A stretch of 64,000 bases of DNA from Sphingobacteriales bacterium 50-39 (GTDB lineage: Bacteria > Bacteroidota > Bacteroidia > Chitinophagales > Chitinophagaceae). Positions 16,384 to 23,776 of this stretch are shown piece by piece. The notes beneath the pieces are model-generated. The model did not search any database, was not told the origin of the DNA, and saw nothing but the letters and a program-made list of their open reading frames with translations. Every line of letters starts with the position of its first letter. Position 1 is the stretch's first letter. A program made the translations under genes and the position numbers. The stretch lies in the NCBI GenBank assembly GCA_001898505.1, contig MKTZ01000004.1:124001-188000 (forward strand). The letters run 5' to 3'.

Positions 16384-17286
16384 ATGAAGATTAGTTCCTC
16401 TGATAAGCTGACCCTCGTCGAATGCCCCCGCGACGCCATGCAGGGCTGGCATGATATCATTCCTACAGAAAAGAAGATCGAGTATCTGAACTCCCTGTTA
16501 CGGGTGGGTTTTGACACCCTGGATTTTGGGAGTTTTGTGTCAGCCAAAGCTATACCACAGATGGCGGATACAGCTGCTGTATTGGACGGGCTGGATAACG
16601 GGTTGATCGCTGCGCCGGGGAACCATGATCCAAACGACCGCCGTACCCGTCTGCTGGCCATCGTCGCCAATTTCAGAGGGGCGGAAGAGGCGGCCGCCTT
16701 TGATCAGATAAGCTATTTAGGATTTCCTTTTTCCGTTTCGGAGACCTTTCAGCTCCGCAATGCCAACAAGACGATCGAGGGTTCGCTGGCTACGGTAGAG
16801 GAGATACAGGACCTTTGTATAAAAAAGGACAAGCAGCTGGTCGTCTATATATCCATGGGGTTTGGCAATCCTTATGGAGACCCCTGGTCGGAAGAGGTGG
16901 TCTTTCAATGGGTGGATACCCTGACCCGTCTGGGGATCAGGATCATTTCTCTGGCCGATACGGTGGGACTGGCGACACCCGGGCAGGTGTTCTCGGTGAC
17001 GGATTATTTAGTACGTCAGTTGCCGGACCATATTATTGGGGTGCATTTGCATTCTACGCCCACGCATTGGAAGGCCAAGGTCGATGCCGCACTACAGGCA
17101 GGCTGCAGGAGGTTTGACGGGGCGTTGAAAGGCATTGGCGGCTGCCCCATGGCGGGAGACCGTCTTGTCGGGAATATGGACACGACCCTTATGATACCTT
17201 ATTTTACGCATAAAGGTCTTTTGCGTGGACTGGATGATGCTGCGCTTGCTGCATCACTTCGGCTGGCTACTGAAATTTTTGTTTGA
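16384..17286 (+). CDS. Hydroxymethylglutaryl-CoA lyase
   Basis: 300 residues, the usual length. It splits HMG-CoA into acetoacetate and acetyl-CoA, the last step of leucine breakdown. Motifs: VECPRDAMQGW at the start of the TIM barrel, GFDTLDFGSFVS, SLADTVG, GVHLHSTPTHW (metal His-x-His) and the signature GIGGCPMAGD with the catalytic Cys. The start is fixed at 16384, because the protein begins MKISSSDKLTLVECPRD as relatives do. The GSCFA gene overlaps its stop. Confidence 0.92.
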   Translation: MKISSSDKLTLVECPRDAMQGWHDIIPTEKKIEYLNSLLRVGFDTLDFGSFVSAKAIPQMADTAAVLDGLDNGLIAAPGNHDPNDRRTRLLAIVANFRGAEEAAAFDQISYLGFPFSVSETFQLRNANKTIEGSLATVEEIQDLCIKKDKQLVVYISMGFGNPYGDPWSEEVVFQWVDTLTRLGIRIISLADTVGLATPGQVFSVTDYLVRQLPDHIIGVHLHSTPTHWKAKVDAALQAGCRRFDGALKGIGGCPMAGDRLVGNMDTTLMIPYFTHKGLLRGLDDAALAASLRLATEIFV

Positions 17287-18269
17287 TGGAATTCCAATTA
17301 CCTATACAGATAAATGCACTGCCCAATCCCATCGGCTATACGGACAAGATCATGCTGACGGGTAGTTGTTTTACCGAACATATCGGCAATGCACTGCGGG
17401 ACTGGAAGTTCGATGTGCTGCTGAACCCGAATGGTATCTTATTCGACCCAGCCAGTGTGGCGTCGAGCCTGGTGGCGTATATGGACAATCGTCCTTATGG
17501 GGAAGAGGACCTGGTATATTTTAATGAGCTGTGGCAAAGCTGGCAGCACCACAGCCAGTTTTCGCATGTGGATAAGCAGGAGGCGTTGCGCGGAATGAAC
17601 GATTCGCTGTCCCGCGCGCATGCTTTTTTGAAAGAGGCGAAGTGGCTGATCATAACGTTGGGGAGTTCTTTTTCTTACCGGCTGGTTGCAAGCGGGATGC
17701 CCGTGGCCAATTGTCACAGGGCGCCGGGGCAGATATTCCGCAAGCACATGATGACCATCGAGGAGATCAATACGGCGCTGGACAACTGTCTTTATCGATT
17801 GTTCCAGTTCAATCCTTCTTTACAGATAATCTTTACCGTGAGCCCTGTCCGGCACATCCGGGATGGGGTGGTGGAGAACAATCGCAGTAAGGCCCGGCTG
17901 ATAGAGGTGGTGCATCACCTGGTGAATAAGTTCAGCCGGCTGTGGTATTTCCCGGCTTATGAACTGGTGATCGATGTGTTGCGGGACTACCGGTTTTATG
18001 ACATCGACATGGTGCATCCCAACTATCCGGCTACACAGTTCGTTCTGGAGAATTTTACCCGCAACTATATCGACAAGGAGGCGCAGGCTGTGCTGGAAGA
18101 GGTAAGGAGGATCGTTATTGCCCGGCGGCACAAGCCTTTTCAACCGACTACGCAGGCACATCAACGATTTTTACAGGATCAATTGGATAAGGCGAGGGAC
18201 CTGGCGAGGCGTTATCCTTTTCTCGACCTGGGAGAGGAGATGGAGTATTTTGCCGGGGGCGGGCGTTAA
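17286..18269 (+). CDS. GSCFA domain protein
   Basis: 327 residues. The name-giving motif is visible as LTGSCFTEHIG near residue 25, followed by the family pattern LLNPNGILFDPASV, LIITLGSSFSYRL, CHRAPGQIFRKHMMTIEEI and FTVSPVRHIRDG. GSCFA proteins are related to SGNH-type esterase folds; the biological role is not established. The ATG at 17286 shares its A with the TGA of the HMG-CoA lyase gene, showing coupled translation; the in-frame TTG one codon upstream is less likely. Confidence 0.85.
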   Translation: MEFQLPIQINALPNPIGYTDKIMLTGSCFTEHIGNALRDWKFDVLLNPNGILFDPASVASSLVAYMDNRPYGEEDLVYFNELWQSWQHHSQFSHVDKQEALRGMNDSLSRAHAFLKEAKWLIITLGSSFSYRLVASGMPVANCHRAPGQIFRKHMMTIEEINTALDNCLYRLFQFNPSLQIIFTVSPVRHIRDGVVENNRSKARLIEVVHHLVNKFSRLWYFPAYELVIDVLRDYRFYDIDMVHPNYPATQFVLENFTRNYIDKEAQAVLEEVRRIVIARRHKPFQPTTQAHQRFLQDQLDKARDLARRYPFLDLGEEMEYFAGGGR

Positions 18270-18281
18270 AAAACTTCTTTT

Positions 18282-18310
18282 TTTGCGAGTATTTCTCCTT
18301 TGTACCTTTA
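18282..18310 (+). promoter_or_regulatory. Promoter of the Rpn-family gene
   Basis: TTTG at 18282-18285 and TACCTTTA at 18303-18310 with 17 nt between. This gives a leader of about 105 nt before the ATG at 18419. The intervening sequence is AT-rich with no other clear structure. Confidence 0.5.
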
Positions 18311-18418
18311 TAATATCCTTTTCGACATTCCAACAATCAAGGCTGTAGCTTTTTAGTATTTCATTGATGCTGTATTAGGCATAATGGATGTTTATGTGCT
18401 GACCCTTAAACTTTACCT

Positions 18419-19312
18419 ATGAAGCAACGAAAGAGTGATATATTGTGGAAGGTGGTCATCGAGGAAGTTTTCGATGATATGCTGCGGTTTATTTTTCCCG
18501 ATGCCGATGAGACATACGATATGGAGAGGGGATTCGAGTTCCTGGAAAAGGAACTTTCTGAAATGTGCCCGGAGCCGGACAAAGCGGCTGATACCCGCTT
18601 TGCGGATAAGCTTGTGAAAGTTTTTCATAGGGACGGGGAAGAGGAATGGGTATTAATGCATGTAGAAATACAAGGGGATACATCCAGAAGGCAGGAATTT
18701 TCGGAGCGGATGTTCCGGTATTTTTATCGGATACTCGACCGGTATAAAAGGCCTGTATCGGCTATAGCCATCTTTACGGGCCAGGATGGGAAGAGAATGC
18801 CATGTCAATTTACGTATGCCTATCGGACGACCCAGCTTGTGTATGAATATCATACGCTGGCTATCCTGGAATTTACAAATGAGGTATTGGATAGGAGTAC
18901 GAACCCTTTTGCCCAAGTGGCCCTAGCCGCAAAGACGGCTCTGTTGGAGGGAAAGATACCGGAGCAGGAATTGTTGGAGCGCAAGGTGCTAATAGCCAGA
19001 AGGTTATTGAGGAAGGGGTTTCAGCTAAAAAAAACGAGGGCAATTATGAAATTCCTAAAGAATTATGTTCTGTTTGACGATCCGGAAATGAATCGTAATT
19101 TTATAGAGAGAGTTAACTCGCAAGATAAAAATAATACTATGGGTATCGATGAATACTGCAGGATGGAAGGTAGAGAAGAGGTACAGGAGGAGGTTATCAA
19201 AAACCTTTTAAGAGAATCAGATTTTTCTGTGGAAAAGATCGCTTCCCTTGTCAACACGACGGTAGAATTTGTCAACGAGGTAATCGAAGATATGAAGGCC
19301 AAAGCCAAATAG
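18419..19312 (+). CDS. Rpn/RpnA-like PD-(D/E)XK nuclease family protein
   Basis: 297 residues. The N-terminal domain follows the Rpn (recombination-promoting nuclease, putative transposase) pattern: FADKLVKVFHRDGEEEWVLMHVEIQG, giving Asp63 and Glu83-x-Gln85 as the nuclease core, then RMFRYFYRILDRY and VSAIAIFTG. The C-terminal part (from about residue 235) is a separate helical tail with YCRMEGREEVQEEV and a helix-turn-helix-like end (SVEKIASLVNTTVEFVNEVIE). Internal Met codons at 210, 224, 241 and 249 would allow a short C-terminal product. Members are linked to genome rearrangement and phage defence. It has its own promoter and terminator. Confidence 0.8.
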   Translation: MKQRKSDILWKVVIEEVFDDMLRFIFPDADETYDMERGFEFLEKELSEMCPEPDKAADTRFADKLVKVFHRDGEEEWVLMHVEIQGDTSRRQEFSERMFRYFYRILDRYKRPVSAIAIFTGQDGKRMPCQFTYAYRTTQLVYEYHTLAILEFTNEVLDRSTNPFAQVALAAKTALLEGKIPEQELLERKVLIARRLLRKGFQLKKTRAIMKFLKNYVLFDDPEMNRNFIERVNSQDKNNTMGIDEYCRMEGREEVQEEVIKNLLRESDFSVEKIASLVNTTVEFVNEVIEDMKAKAK

Positions 19313-19327
19313 AACCTATCTTCAAAA

Positions 19328-19362
19328 TAACTTTGTCGTCCGCCGCACGGCGGATTTTTTTT
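19328..19362 (+). terminator. Terminator after the Rpn gene, preceded by a promoter-like box
   Basis: Stem TCCGCC/GGCGGA (19339-19354, loop GCAC) followed by eight T, ending the Rpn transcript. Just ahead of it is TAACTTTG (19328-19335), a full -7-type box whose start site would fall at the hairpin. Confidence 0.8.
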
Positions 19363-19432
19363 GCATGTAGGTTTAACAAACTTATAGCAATTCCGATGCC
19401 ACATCCCGCTGGGAGTGCTGGTCATAACGGGT

Positions 19433-20098
19433 ATGACCCCTGCCAGACTTACGGTTTATTGCCTGGCCCTGACGGCTATGCTCATCTTTTCTTTGCCGTC
19501 GTACGCCCAACGGAAAAGGACCGTCGATACGTCGGTGCTCTCGCGGTGGGAGCTTTCTTTCAATCCATTCGGTCTTCTGGAGCCAAAGGCGGCCGTTGGG
19601 GTGGGAGTGGGTTTTGTACTCAACCGGCATTGGGGATTGTGGTCGGAGACTTCCCGGCTGCAGCATCTTTTTATCAATCCCGAAAGCAGCAGCGGTATCC
19701 GGCAGATACTGCAGTTAAAGTATTTCGTACATGGATTGCCCGATATTTTTTTTGCGGCGGAAGTGCGATACAAGGGATATCAATATACTCACACGGTGGA
19801 TCTTCACAATGCAACCACCGATGAATACCAACGCCATCAGTTGACCGAACACCAGCGATTTTTGGGGACGGCTTTGCAGTTCGGCTTCCGAAGATCCATT
19901 AAGAAAAGTATTGGGCTCTATATGGAGTTCGTGATCGGGGCAGGGTACAGGCATATCGTATATGACCACCAAACGGGGGCCCCGCAGGGTTTTTATCGTA
20001 CTGCAAAGGACATCGATCTGGGGGACGTTGTCGAGAATACAGGTATCTATTACCCCGGCTCTATCCGGCTGGTTTGGATGTTCGGTAAAAAATTATAA
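19433..20098 (+). CDS. Small outer-membrane beta-barrel-like protein, tandem copy 1
   Basis: 221 residues from the ATG at 19433; a GTG at 19415 is in frame, but the signal peptide (TVYCLALTAMLIFSLPSYAQ) starts properly after the ATG. The mature part has alternating short strands rich in Tyr, Phe and Gly and begins with RWELSFNPFGLLEP, then GVGVGFVL and LWSETS. The same blocks recur in the gene at 20271, and pieces of them in the broken copy at 20111, so this is a local tandem family. It resembles DUF3575-like proteins. The role is unknown; an outer-membrane location is inferred. Confidence 0.72.
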   Translation: MTPARLTVYCLALTAMLIFSLPSYAQRKRTVDTSVLSRWELSFNPFGLLEPKAAVGVGVGFVLNRHWGLWSETSRLQHLFINPESSSGIRQILQLKYFVHGLPDIFFAAEVRYKGYQYTHTVDLHNATTDEYQRHQLTEHQRFLGTALQFGFRRSIKKSIGLYMEFVIGAGYRHIVYDHQTGAPQGFYRTAKDIDLGDVVENTGIYYPGSIRLVWMFGKKL

Positions 20099-20110
20099 CC
20101 TTGAAATGCT

Positions 20111-20261
20111 ATGAACCGTATCAAAACCATCGCCTGCTGTCTGCTGATATGTTTTTATCTTCCTGTATCGGGGAAGAGTACCCGCTGGCTCCTGTCCTAT
20201 AGAGTTCACTGCAGGGCTTGGCGTCAAACAATATGTATTTAGCGAGAGAGAAAAATTATAG
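20111..20261 (+). pseudogene. Internally deleted third copy of the tandem outer-membrane protein family
   Basis: An ATG at 20111 opens a 43-codon frame: signal peptide (MNRIKTIACCLLICFYLPV) then GKSTRWLLSY, which matches the family block TRWVLSF/SRWELSF. At that point homology jumps. In the +1 frame the next codons read EFTAGLGVKQYVF, ending at TAG 20259-20261, and this resembles the C-terminal block MEFVIGAGYRHIVY of the gene at 19433. The copy therefore looks like head and tail joined after loss of the middle, with a frameshift. Read in the first frame it stops at 20242. Confidence 0.6.
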
Positions 20262-20270
20262 TCTTATCAT

Positions 20271-21068
20271 ATGCATGTCCGAAGCTTTTTCTTTTCTGCT
20301 ATGATGCTTGCTGCCATCGTCTGTCATGGGCAAAAGCCACATCGCAGTGGCATGATCAGCCTGGACAGGATATTCTCCCGCAAGGCCAGGGATTCATCCA
20401 TGGCCAGGAGGCCTTCCACCGGGAGGCCTTCGGTGCCCGTTAGACCATCCACCCCCCTGCGGACCACCAGATGGGTATTATCTTTCAATCCCTTAGGTTT
20501 GTTGGAGCCGGAGACTGCAATCGGACTGGGCATTGGGTACCGCCCATTCAAAGAAGTGGAACTATGGTCGGAAACCTCTTTTCTTACCAAAGTTTTTTAC
20601 CATAAGCAGGGCCCTCTCACAGGTATCAGGCAAATATGCCAGCTAAAATTTTTCCCTTATGGGACTGGTTTTTTTGTAGCCGGCGAATTGAGGTATAAGT
20701 CCTATCAATACAGAAGCCGGGAAGAATTCTATGACTCCCTCACGCACGACACCCTGCATAGTTTCTCCAATTTTGCACGCCACTATTTTTTCGGCGCAGC
20801 CGTTCAGCTTGGATGGAGGGGCAACGCGACCAGGAACGGGAGATTTCAGCTGGAGGTGACGTTCGGAATGGGGTTCCGGCAAGGATATGTTAAAAGGGAG
20901 GGTGTTCCCCCAGGCTATTCGTATATGAATAATAAAATAGATTTCAATTTCTCCGGTCCTAACGGCGAGGTCCCGCCTGTTTATTTTCCTGGCTCTCTGC
21001 GCCTGATCTGGCTGCTGGGAAGGCAAACCAGCCTTAGCCATCTATTTGGAAAACGTTTACGACCTTAG
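20271..21068 (+). CDS. Small outer-membrane beta-barrel-like protein, tandem copy 2
   Basis: 265 residues with a signal peptide (FFFSAMMLAAIVCHGQ). It then has a linker of about 40 residues rich in Arg, Pro and Ser (STGRPSVPVRPSTPLR) that copy 1 lacks. The barrel part starts RWVLSFNPLGLLEP, GLGIGY, LWSETS, then FVAGELRYKSYQY, matching copy 1 block by block. The end, YFPGSLRLIWLLGR, parallels YYPGSIRLVWMFGK of copy 1. The basic proline-rich linker could contact peptidoglycan or a partner, but this is inference. SMUG2-type gene follows 8 bp downstream. Confidence 0.72.
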   Translation: MHVRSFFFSAMMLAAIVCHGQKPHRSGMISLDRIFSRKARDSSMARRPSTGRPSVPVRPSTPLRTTRWVLSFNPLGLLEPETAIGLGIGYRPFKEVELWSETSFLTKVFYHKQGPLTGIRQICQLKFFPYGTGFFVAGELRYKSYQYRSREEFYDSLTHDTLHSFSNFARHYFFGAAVQLGWRGNATRNGRFQLEVTFGMGFRQGYVKREGVPPGYSYMNNKIDFNFSGPNGEVPPVYFPGSLRLIWLLGRQTSLSHLFGKRLRP

Positions 21069-21076
21069 CGTATTCC

Positions 21077-21766
21077 ATGTTGACAAAAAACACCACGCAG
21101 GCGGCAGCGATCCTCTCCTTTTACAAAGGATTGTCCCCTTCCTTCCCCATGCCGGAGGGCATTGCCATCATGAATCCTTTTGCCGACGCCACTGCATGGA
21201 GGCTGGCGAAGACCTTTTACGAGAAGTTCTATTCGGACACAGGTCCCCGTCATTTTATTTTCGGGATCAATCCCGGCAGGTTTGGAGGAGGGGTCACGGG
21301 AGTCCCTTTTACGGACCCCATCCGGCTCCAGGAGAAATGCGGTATTCCCAATGACCTTAAGAAGCTGCCGGAGCTGTCCTCTCAATTCATTTATGCCATG
21401 ATCGATGCCTACGGTGGCGTGGAGCGGTTTTATGGAGACCACTATATTACGGCCTTGTCACCCCTGGGATTTACCTGGAACGGGAAGAACCTCAACTACT
21501 ACGACGACAGGGAATTGCTAAAGACATCGGAACCATTTATGCTGCAGTGTATCCGACAGCAGCTGGACACGATGGCGACTACTACGGATGTCTGTTATTG
21601 TCTGGGTGAGGGGGAGAACTACAAACAGTTCAAAAGACTCAACGACAAGCATGGGTTTTTCAAGGAGATCATACCCCTGCCGCATCCACGCTGGGTGATG
21701 CAGTACAGGAGAAAGAAGCTGGAGGAATATGCGAACTTATATGTGGAGAGACTGAAGGTCCATTAG
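21077..21766 (+). CDS. SMUG2-type uracil-DNA glycosylase family protein
   Basis: 229 residues. The uracil-glycosylase superfamily pattern is visible: FGINPGRFGGGVTGVPFTDP near residues 61-80 (motif 1 region) and PLPHPRWVMQYRRK near 198-211 (motif 2, with the His-Pro). This corresponds to the SMUG2 branch common in Bacteroidota; it would remove uracil or related bases from DNA. It ends in a 4-bp convergent overlap with miaE. A second, classical Ung is encoded at 55658. Confidence 0.8.
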   Translation: MLTKNTTQAAAILSFYKGLSPSFPMPEGIAIMNPFADATAWRLAKTFYEKFYSDTGPRHFIFGINPGRFGGGVTGVPFTDPIRLQEKCGIPNDLKKLPELSSQFIYAMIDAYGGVERFYGDHYITALSPLGFTWNGKNLNYYDDRELLKTSEPFMLQCIRQQLDTMATTTDVCYCLGEGENYKQFKRLNDKHGFFKEIIPLPHPRWVMQYRRKKLEEYANLYVERLKVH

Positions 21767-22371
21767 TGGATCCTGTCACCCCGTATCTCCTGTGAGGTCA
21801 TGATGTCTGCTTCATAGTCCAACCATTGTTTCCAGCGGCGACGTACTTCTTCTTTATCGAGATAGGTTTCGGCCAACTCGATGAAGAGATGGTAATGACC
21901 GGCTTCACTTTCCATAAACCTCCGATAGAACTGGCGGAGGTATTCATCATCGAGCCCTTCGCTGAGTCGTTTGAACCTTTCGCAGCTGCGGGCTTCGATG
22001 AGGGCAAAGATGAGGAGCCTGTCCAGGAAGCGTTGATCTTCCGTTCCGCCCCGGATCTCGAACTCCATCAGCTTGTTGACGTAGAGGTCCTTTCTTTGAC
22101 GACCGAGCCTGAGACCACGTTTGTTGAGCTCCGCCAGCACCAGGCGGAAATGCCCCCATTCCTCGGTGACGATGGGGGAAAGATCCTGTACCAGCTTTTC
22201 TTTGGCAGAATAGCGCTGGATAAGGGAAATACAGCTGGTGGCGGCTTTCTGTTCGCACCAGGCATGGTCGGTAAGGATGTCTTCCAGCGACAGGCTGGCG
22301 AGATCTACCCAGCGGGGGTCCGTTGGTAGCTGCAGACCCAGGATATTCTTCTGTTGTGACGACGATTGCAT
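21763..22371 (-). CDS. miaE: tRNA-(ms2io6A)-hydroxylase MiaE-like diiron protein
   Basis: 202 residues, all-helical ferritin-like fold. The diiron ligands appear in order: HAWCEQKAA (Glu), EEWGHF (Glu-x-x-His), EARSCERF (Glu) and ESEAGHYHLF (Glu-x-x-His). MiaE hydroxylates the isopentenyl group of ms2i6A37 in tRNA. A -7-type box TAATTTTG lies 4 nt ahead of the ATG, implying a leaderless message. Divergent from the bioF-like gene with interlocked promoters. Confidence 0.87.
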   Translation of the reverse strand: MQSSSQQKNILGLQLPTDPRWVDLASLSLEDILTDHAWCEQKAATSCISLIQRYSAKEKLVQDLSPIVTEEWGHFRLVLAELNKRGLRLGRQRKDLYVNKLMEFEIRGGTEDQRFLDRLLIFALIEARSCERFKRLSEGLDDEYLRQFYRRFMESEAGHYHLFIELAETYLDKEEVRRRWKQWLDYEADIMTSQEIRGDRIH

Positions 22372-22393
22372 GCGTCAAAATTATGTAGGTTTG
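22366..22393. promoter_or_regulatory. Interlocked divergent promoters of miaE and the bioF-like gene
   Basis: Plus: TTG at 22366-22368, 17 nt, TAGGTTTG at 22386-22393, serving the bioF-like gene. Minus: TAATTTTG read from 22383 to 22376, 4 nt before the miaE ATG (22371). The two -7 boxes are only 2 bp apart, so the polymerases should exclude each other. Confidence 0.55.
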
Positions 22394-22410
22394 CCGGAAA
22401 TTGGAAACCT

Positions 22411-23538
22411 TTGAACGAAGACTGGCTCGATAAAAAATTGCAGGAGAGAAGGGAACAGCATGCATTCCGGCGGTTGCGCCTGCCGGATGGAAAAGTGGAT
22501 ATGTGCAGTAATGATTATCTGGGGATAGCTACGAACGGCCTTATAGAGAAGGCGCTGAAGCAGTCCGACCTGTTGGGGAAGGAGGCTGTTGCTGGTGCGG
22601 CGGTCCGGCATGGTAGCGGCGGGTCCCGGCTGCTGGCGGGGAATTACCCTCTTATCGAGGAGGTGGAAAAGGAACTGGCTCTTTTTCACGCGGCGGAGGC
22701 GGGATTGCTCTTCAATTCCGGCTATGATGCCAACCTGGGTCTGCTGAGCTGTATTGCTCAAAGGGGTGACACCATCCTCTACGATCATCTGAGTCATGCC
22801 AGCATACGGGATGGGATAAGGCTGTCCTTTGCCCGGGCCTTTTCTTTTGGGCATAATGATCTGCAGGACCTGGAAAAGCGGCTACAGACGGGGGAGGGGA
22901 CCATTTTTGTCGTGACAGAGTCCGTCTTTAGCATGGATGGCGATCAGGCGCCTTTGCGGGAGATGGCTGATCTTTGTCAGCGGTATGGAGCACATCTTAT
23001 CGTGGATGAAGCGCACGCCACCGGTGTGGTCGGGGAAGGCGGGGAGGGACTGGTGCAGGTGCTGGGGCTGGAGAAGGCCTGTTTTGCCCGGGTGCATACT
23101 TTTGGCAAGGCGGTGGGATGTCATGGGGCCGTTATTTTGGGAAGCCAACGGCTAAGGGATTACCTGATCAATTTCTGCCGGAGCTTTATCTATACTACGG
23201 CCCTGCCCGGATCATCGGTACTGGCTATTCGTACGGCATACAGGCTTTTTCCGGATATGCGCGACGAGCGGGCTCATTTGCAGGCATTGATCGGGCGGCT
23301 GCAGGAGGCGGAGCTTGCTTTTGAGAAACTGGACAGCCGAACGCCCATACAGGGGGTGGTGGCGCCGGGGAATGAGACGATAAAGGCGCTGGCGGATAAG
23401 CTGCAGGCGGCGGGATTAGACATTCGTCCTATACTGTACCCTACCGTGCCGAAGGGGAGCGAGCGGTTGCGTATTGTTCTACATGCGTATAATACGATGG
23501 AGGAGGTGGACAGGCTGGTGGGGTTGCTGAGAGGATGA
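22411..23538 (+). CDS. bioF: 8-amino-7-oxononanoate synthase-type PLP enzyme (alpha-oxoamine synthase)
   Basis: 375 residues if the start is the TTG at 22411; no ATG is available before residue 36, and the TTG at 22366 lies upstream of the promoter box. Alpha-oxoamine synthase features: MCSNDYLG, HGSGGSRLLAGNYPLIEEVEKELA, NSGYDANLGLLS, VDEAHATGVVGEGGEGL and the PLP lysine K233 in HTFGKAVGCHGA. The family includes BioF, glycine C-acetyltransferase and serine palmitoyltransferase. BioF is the best fit, but no other biotin gene is near, and Bacteroidota also make sphingolipids, so the acyl substrate is uncertain. Confidence 0.8.
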   Translation: MNEDWLDKKLQERREQHAFRRLRLPDGKVDMCSNDYLGIATNGLIEKALKQSDLLGKEAVAGAAVRHGSGGSRLLAGNYPLIEEVEKELALFHAAEAGLLFNSGYDANLGLLSCIAQRGDTILYDHLSHASIRDGIRLSFARAFSFGHNDLQDLEKRLQTGEGTIFVVTESVFSMDGDQAPLREMADLCQRYGAHLIVDEAHATGVVGEGGEGLVQVLGLEKACFARVHTFGKAVGCHGAVILGSQRLRDYLINFCRSFIYTTALPGSSVLAIRTAYRLFPDMRDERAHLQALIGRLQEAELAFEKLDSRTPIQGVVAPGNETIKALADKLQAAGLDIRPILYPTVPKGSERLRIVLHAYNTMEEVDRLVGLLRG

Positions 23539-23566
23539 TGTCGTAGGCATGACTGCAAATAAATAA

Positions 23567-23589
23567 GCCGGCTCACCACTGAGACCGGC
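23567..23589. terminator. Hairpin downstream of the bioF-like gene
   Basis: GCCGGCTC/GAGACCGGC stem with one bulged A and loop ACCACT, 28 nt after the stop. There is no clean T-run on plus; on minus it is followed by TTATTTATTT. Probably a weak terminator. Confidence 0.35.
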
Positions 23590-23732
23590 CTATTATCTAC
23601 CTGAACCACCTGAACTAAGTTTAAGGGTAGGGTGTTGATGTTGGTTTTGTACCCGTCCGTAATATTTTTAGGGTTCGTTGTTTTTAGGGCGTGATCGTGA
23701 ATGCAAATTTTGATAATCGTGCGCACATGAAC

Positions 23733-23771
23733 AATACCATTTTGTGGTATTACCATTAGTGGGTACTTTTA
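23733..23771 (+). promoter_or_regulatory. Promoter of the penicillin-acylase-family gene with palindrome on the -33 box
   Basis: TTTG at 23741-23744, 19 nt, TACTTTTA at 23764-23771. The inverted repeat AATACCA-TTTTG-TGGTATT (23733-23751) is centred on the TTTG, as an operator would be. The ATG at 23777 follows the -7 box by 5 nt. Confidence 0.6.
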
Positions 23772-23776
23772 TATGT

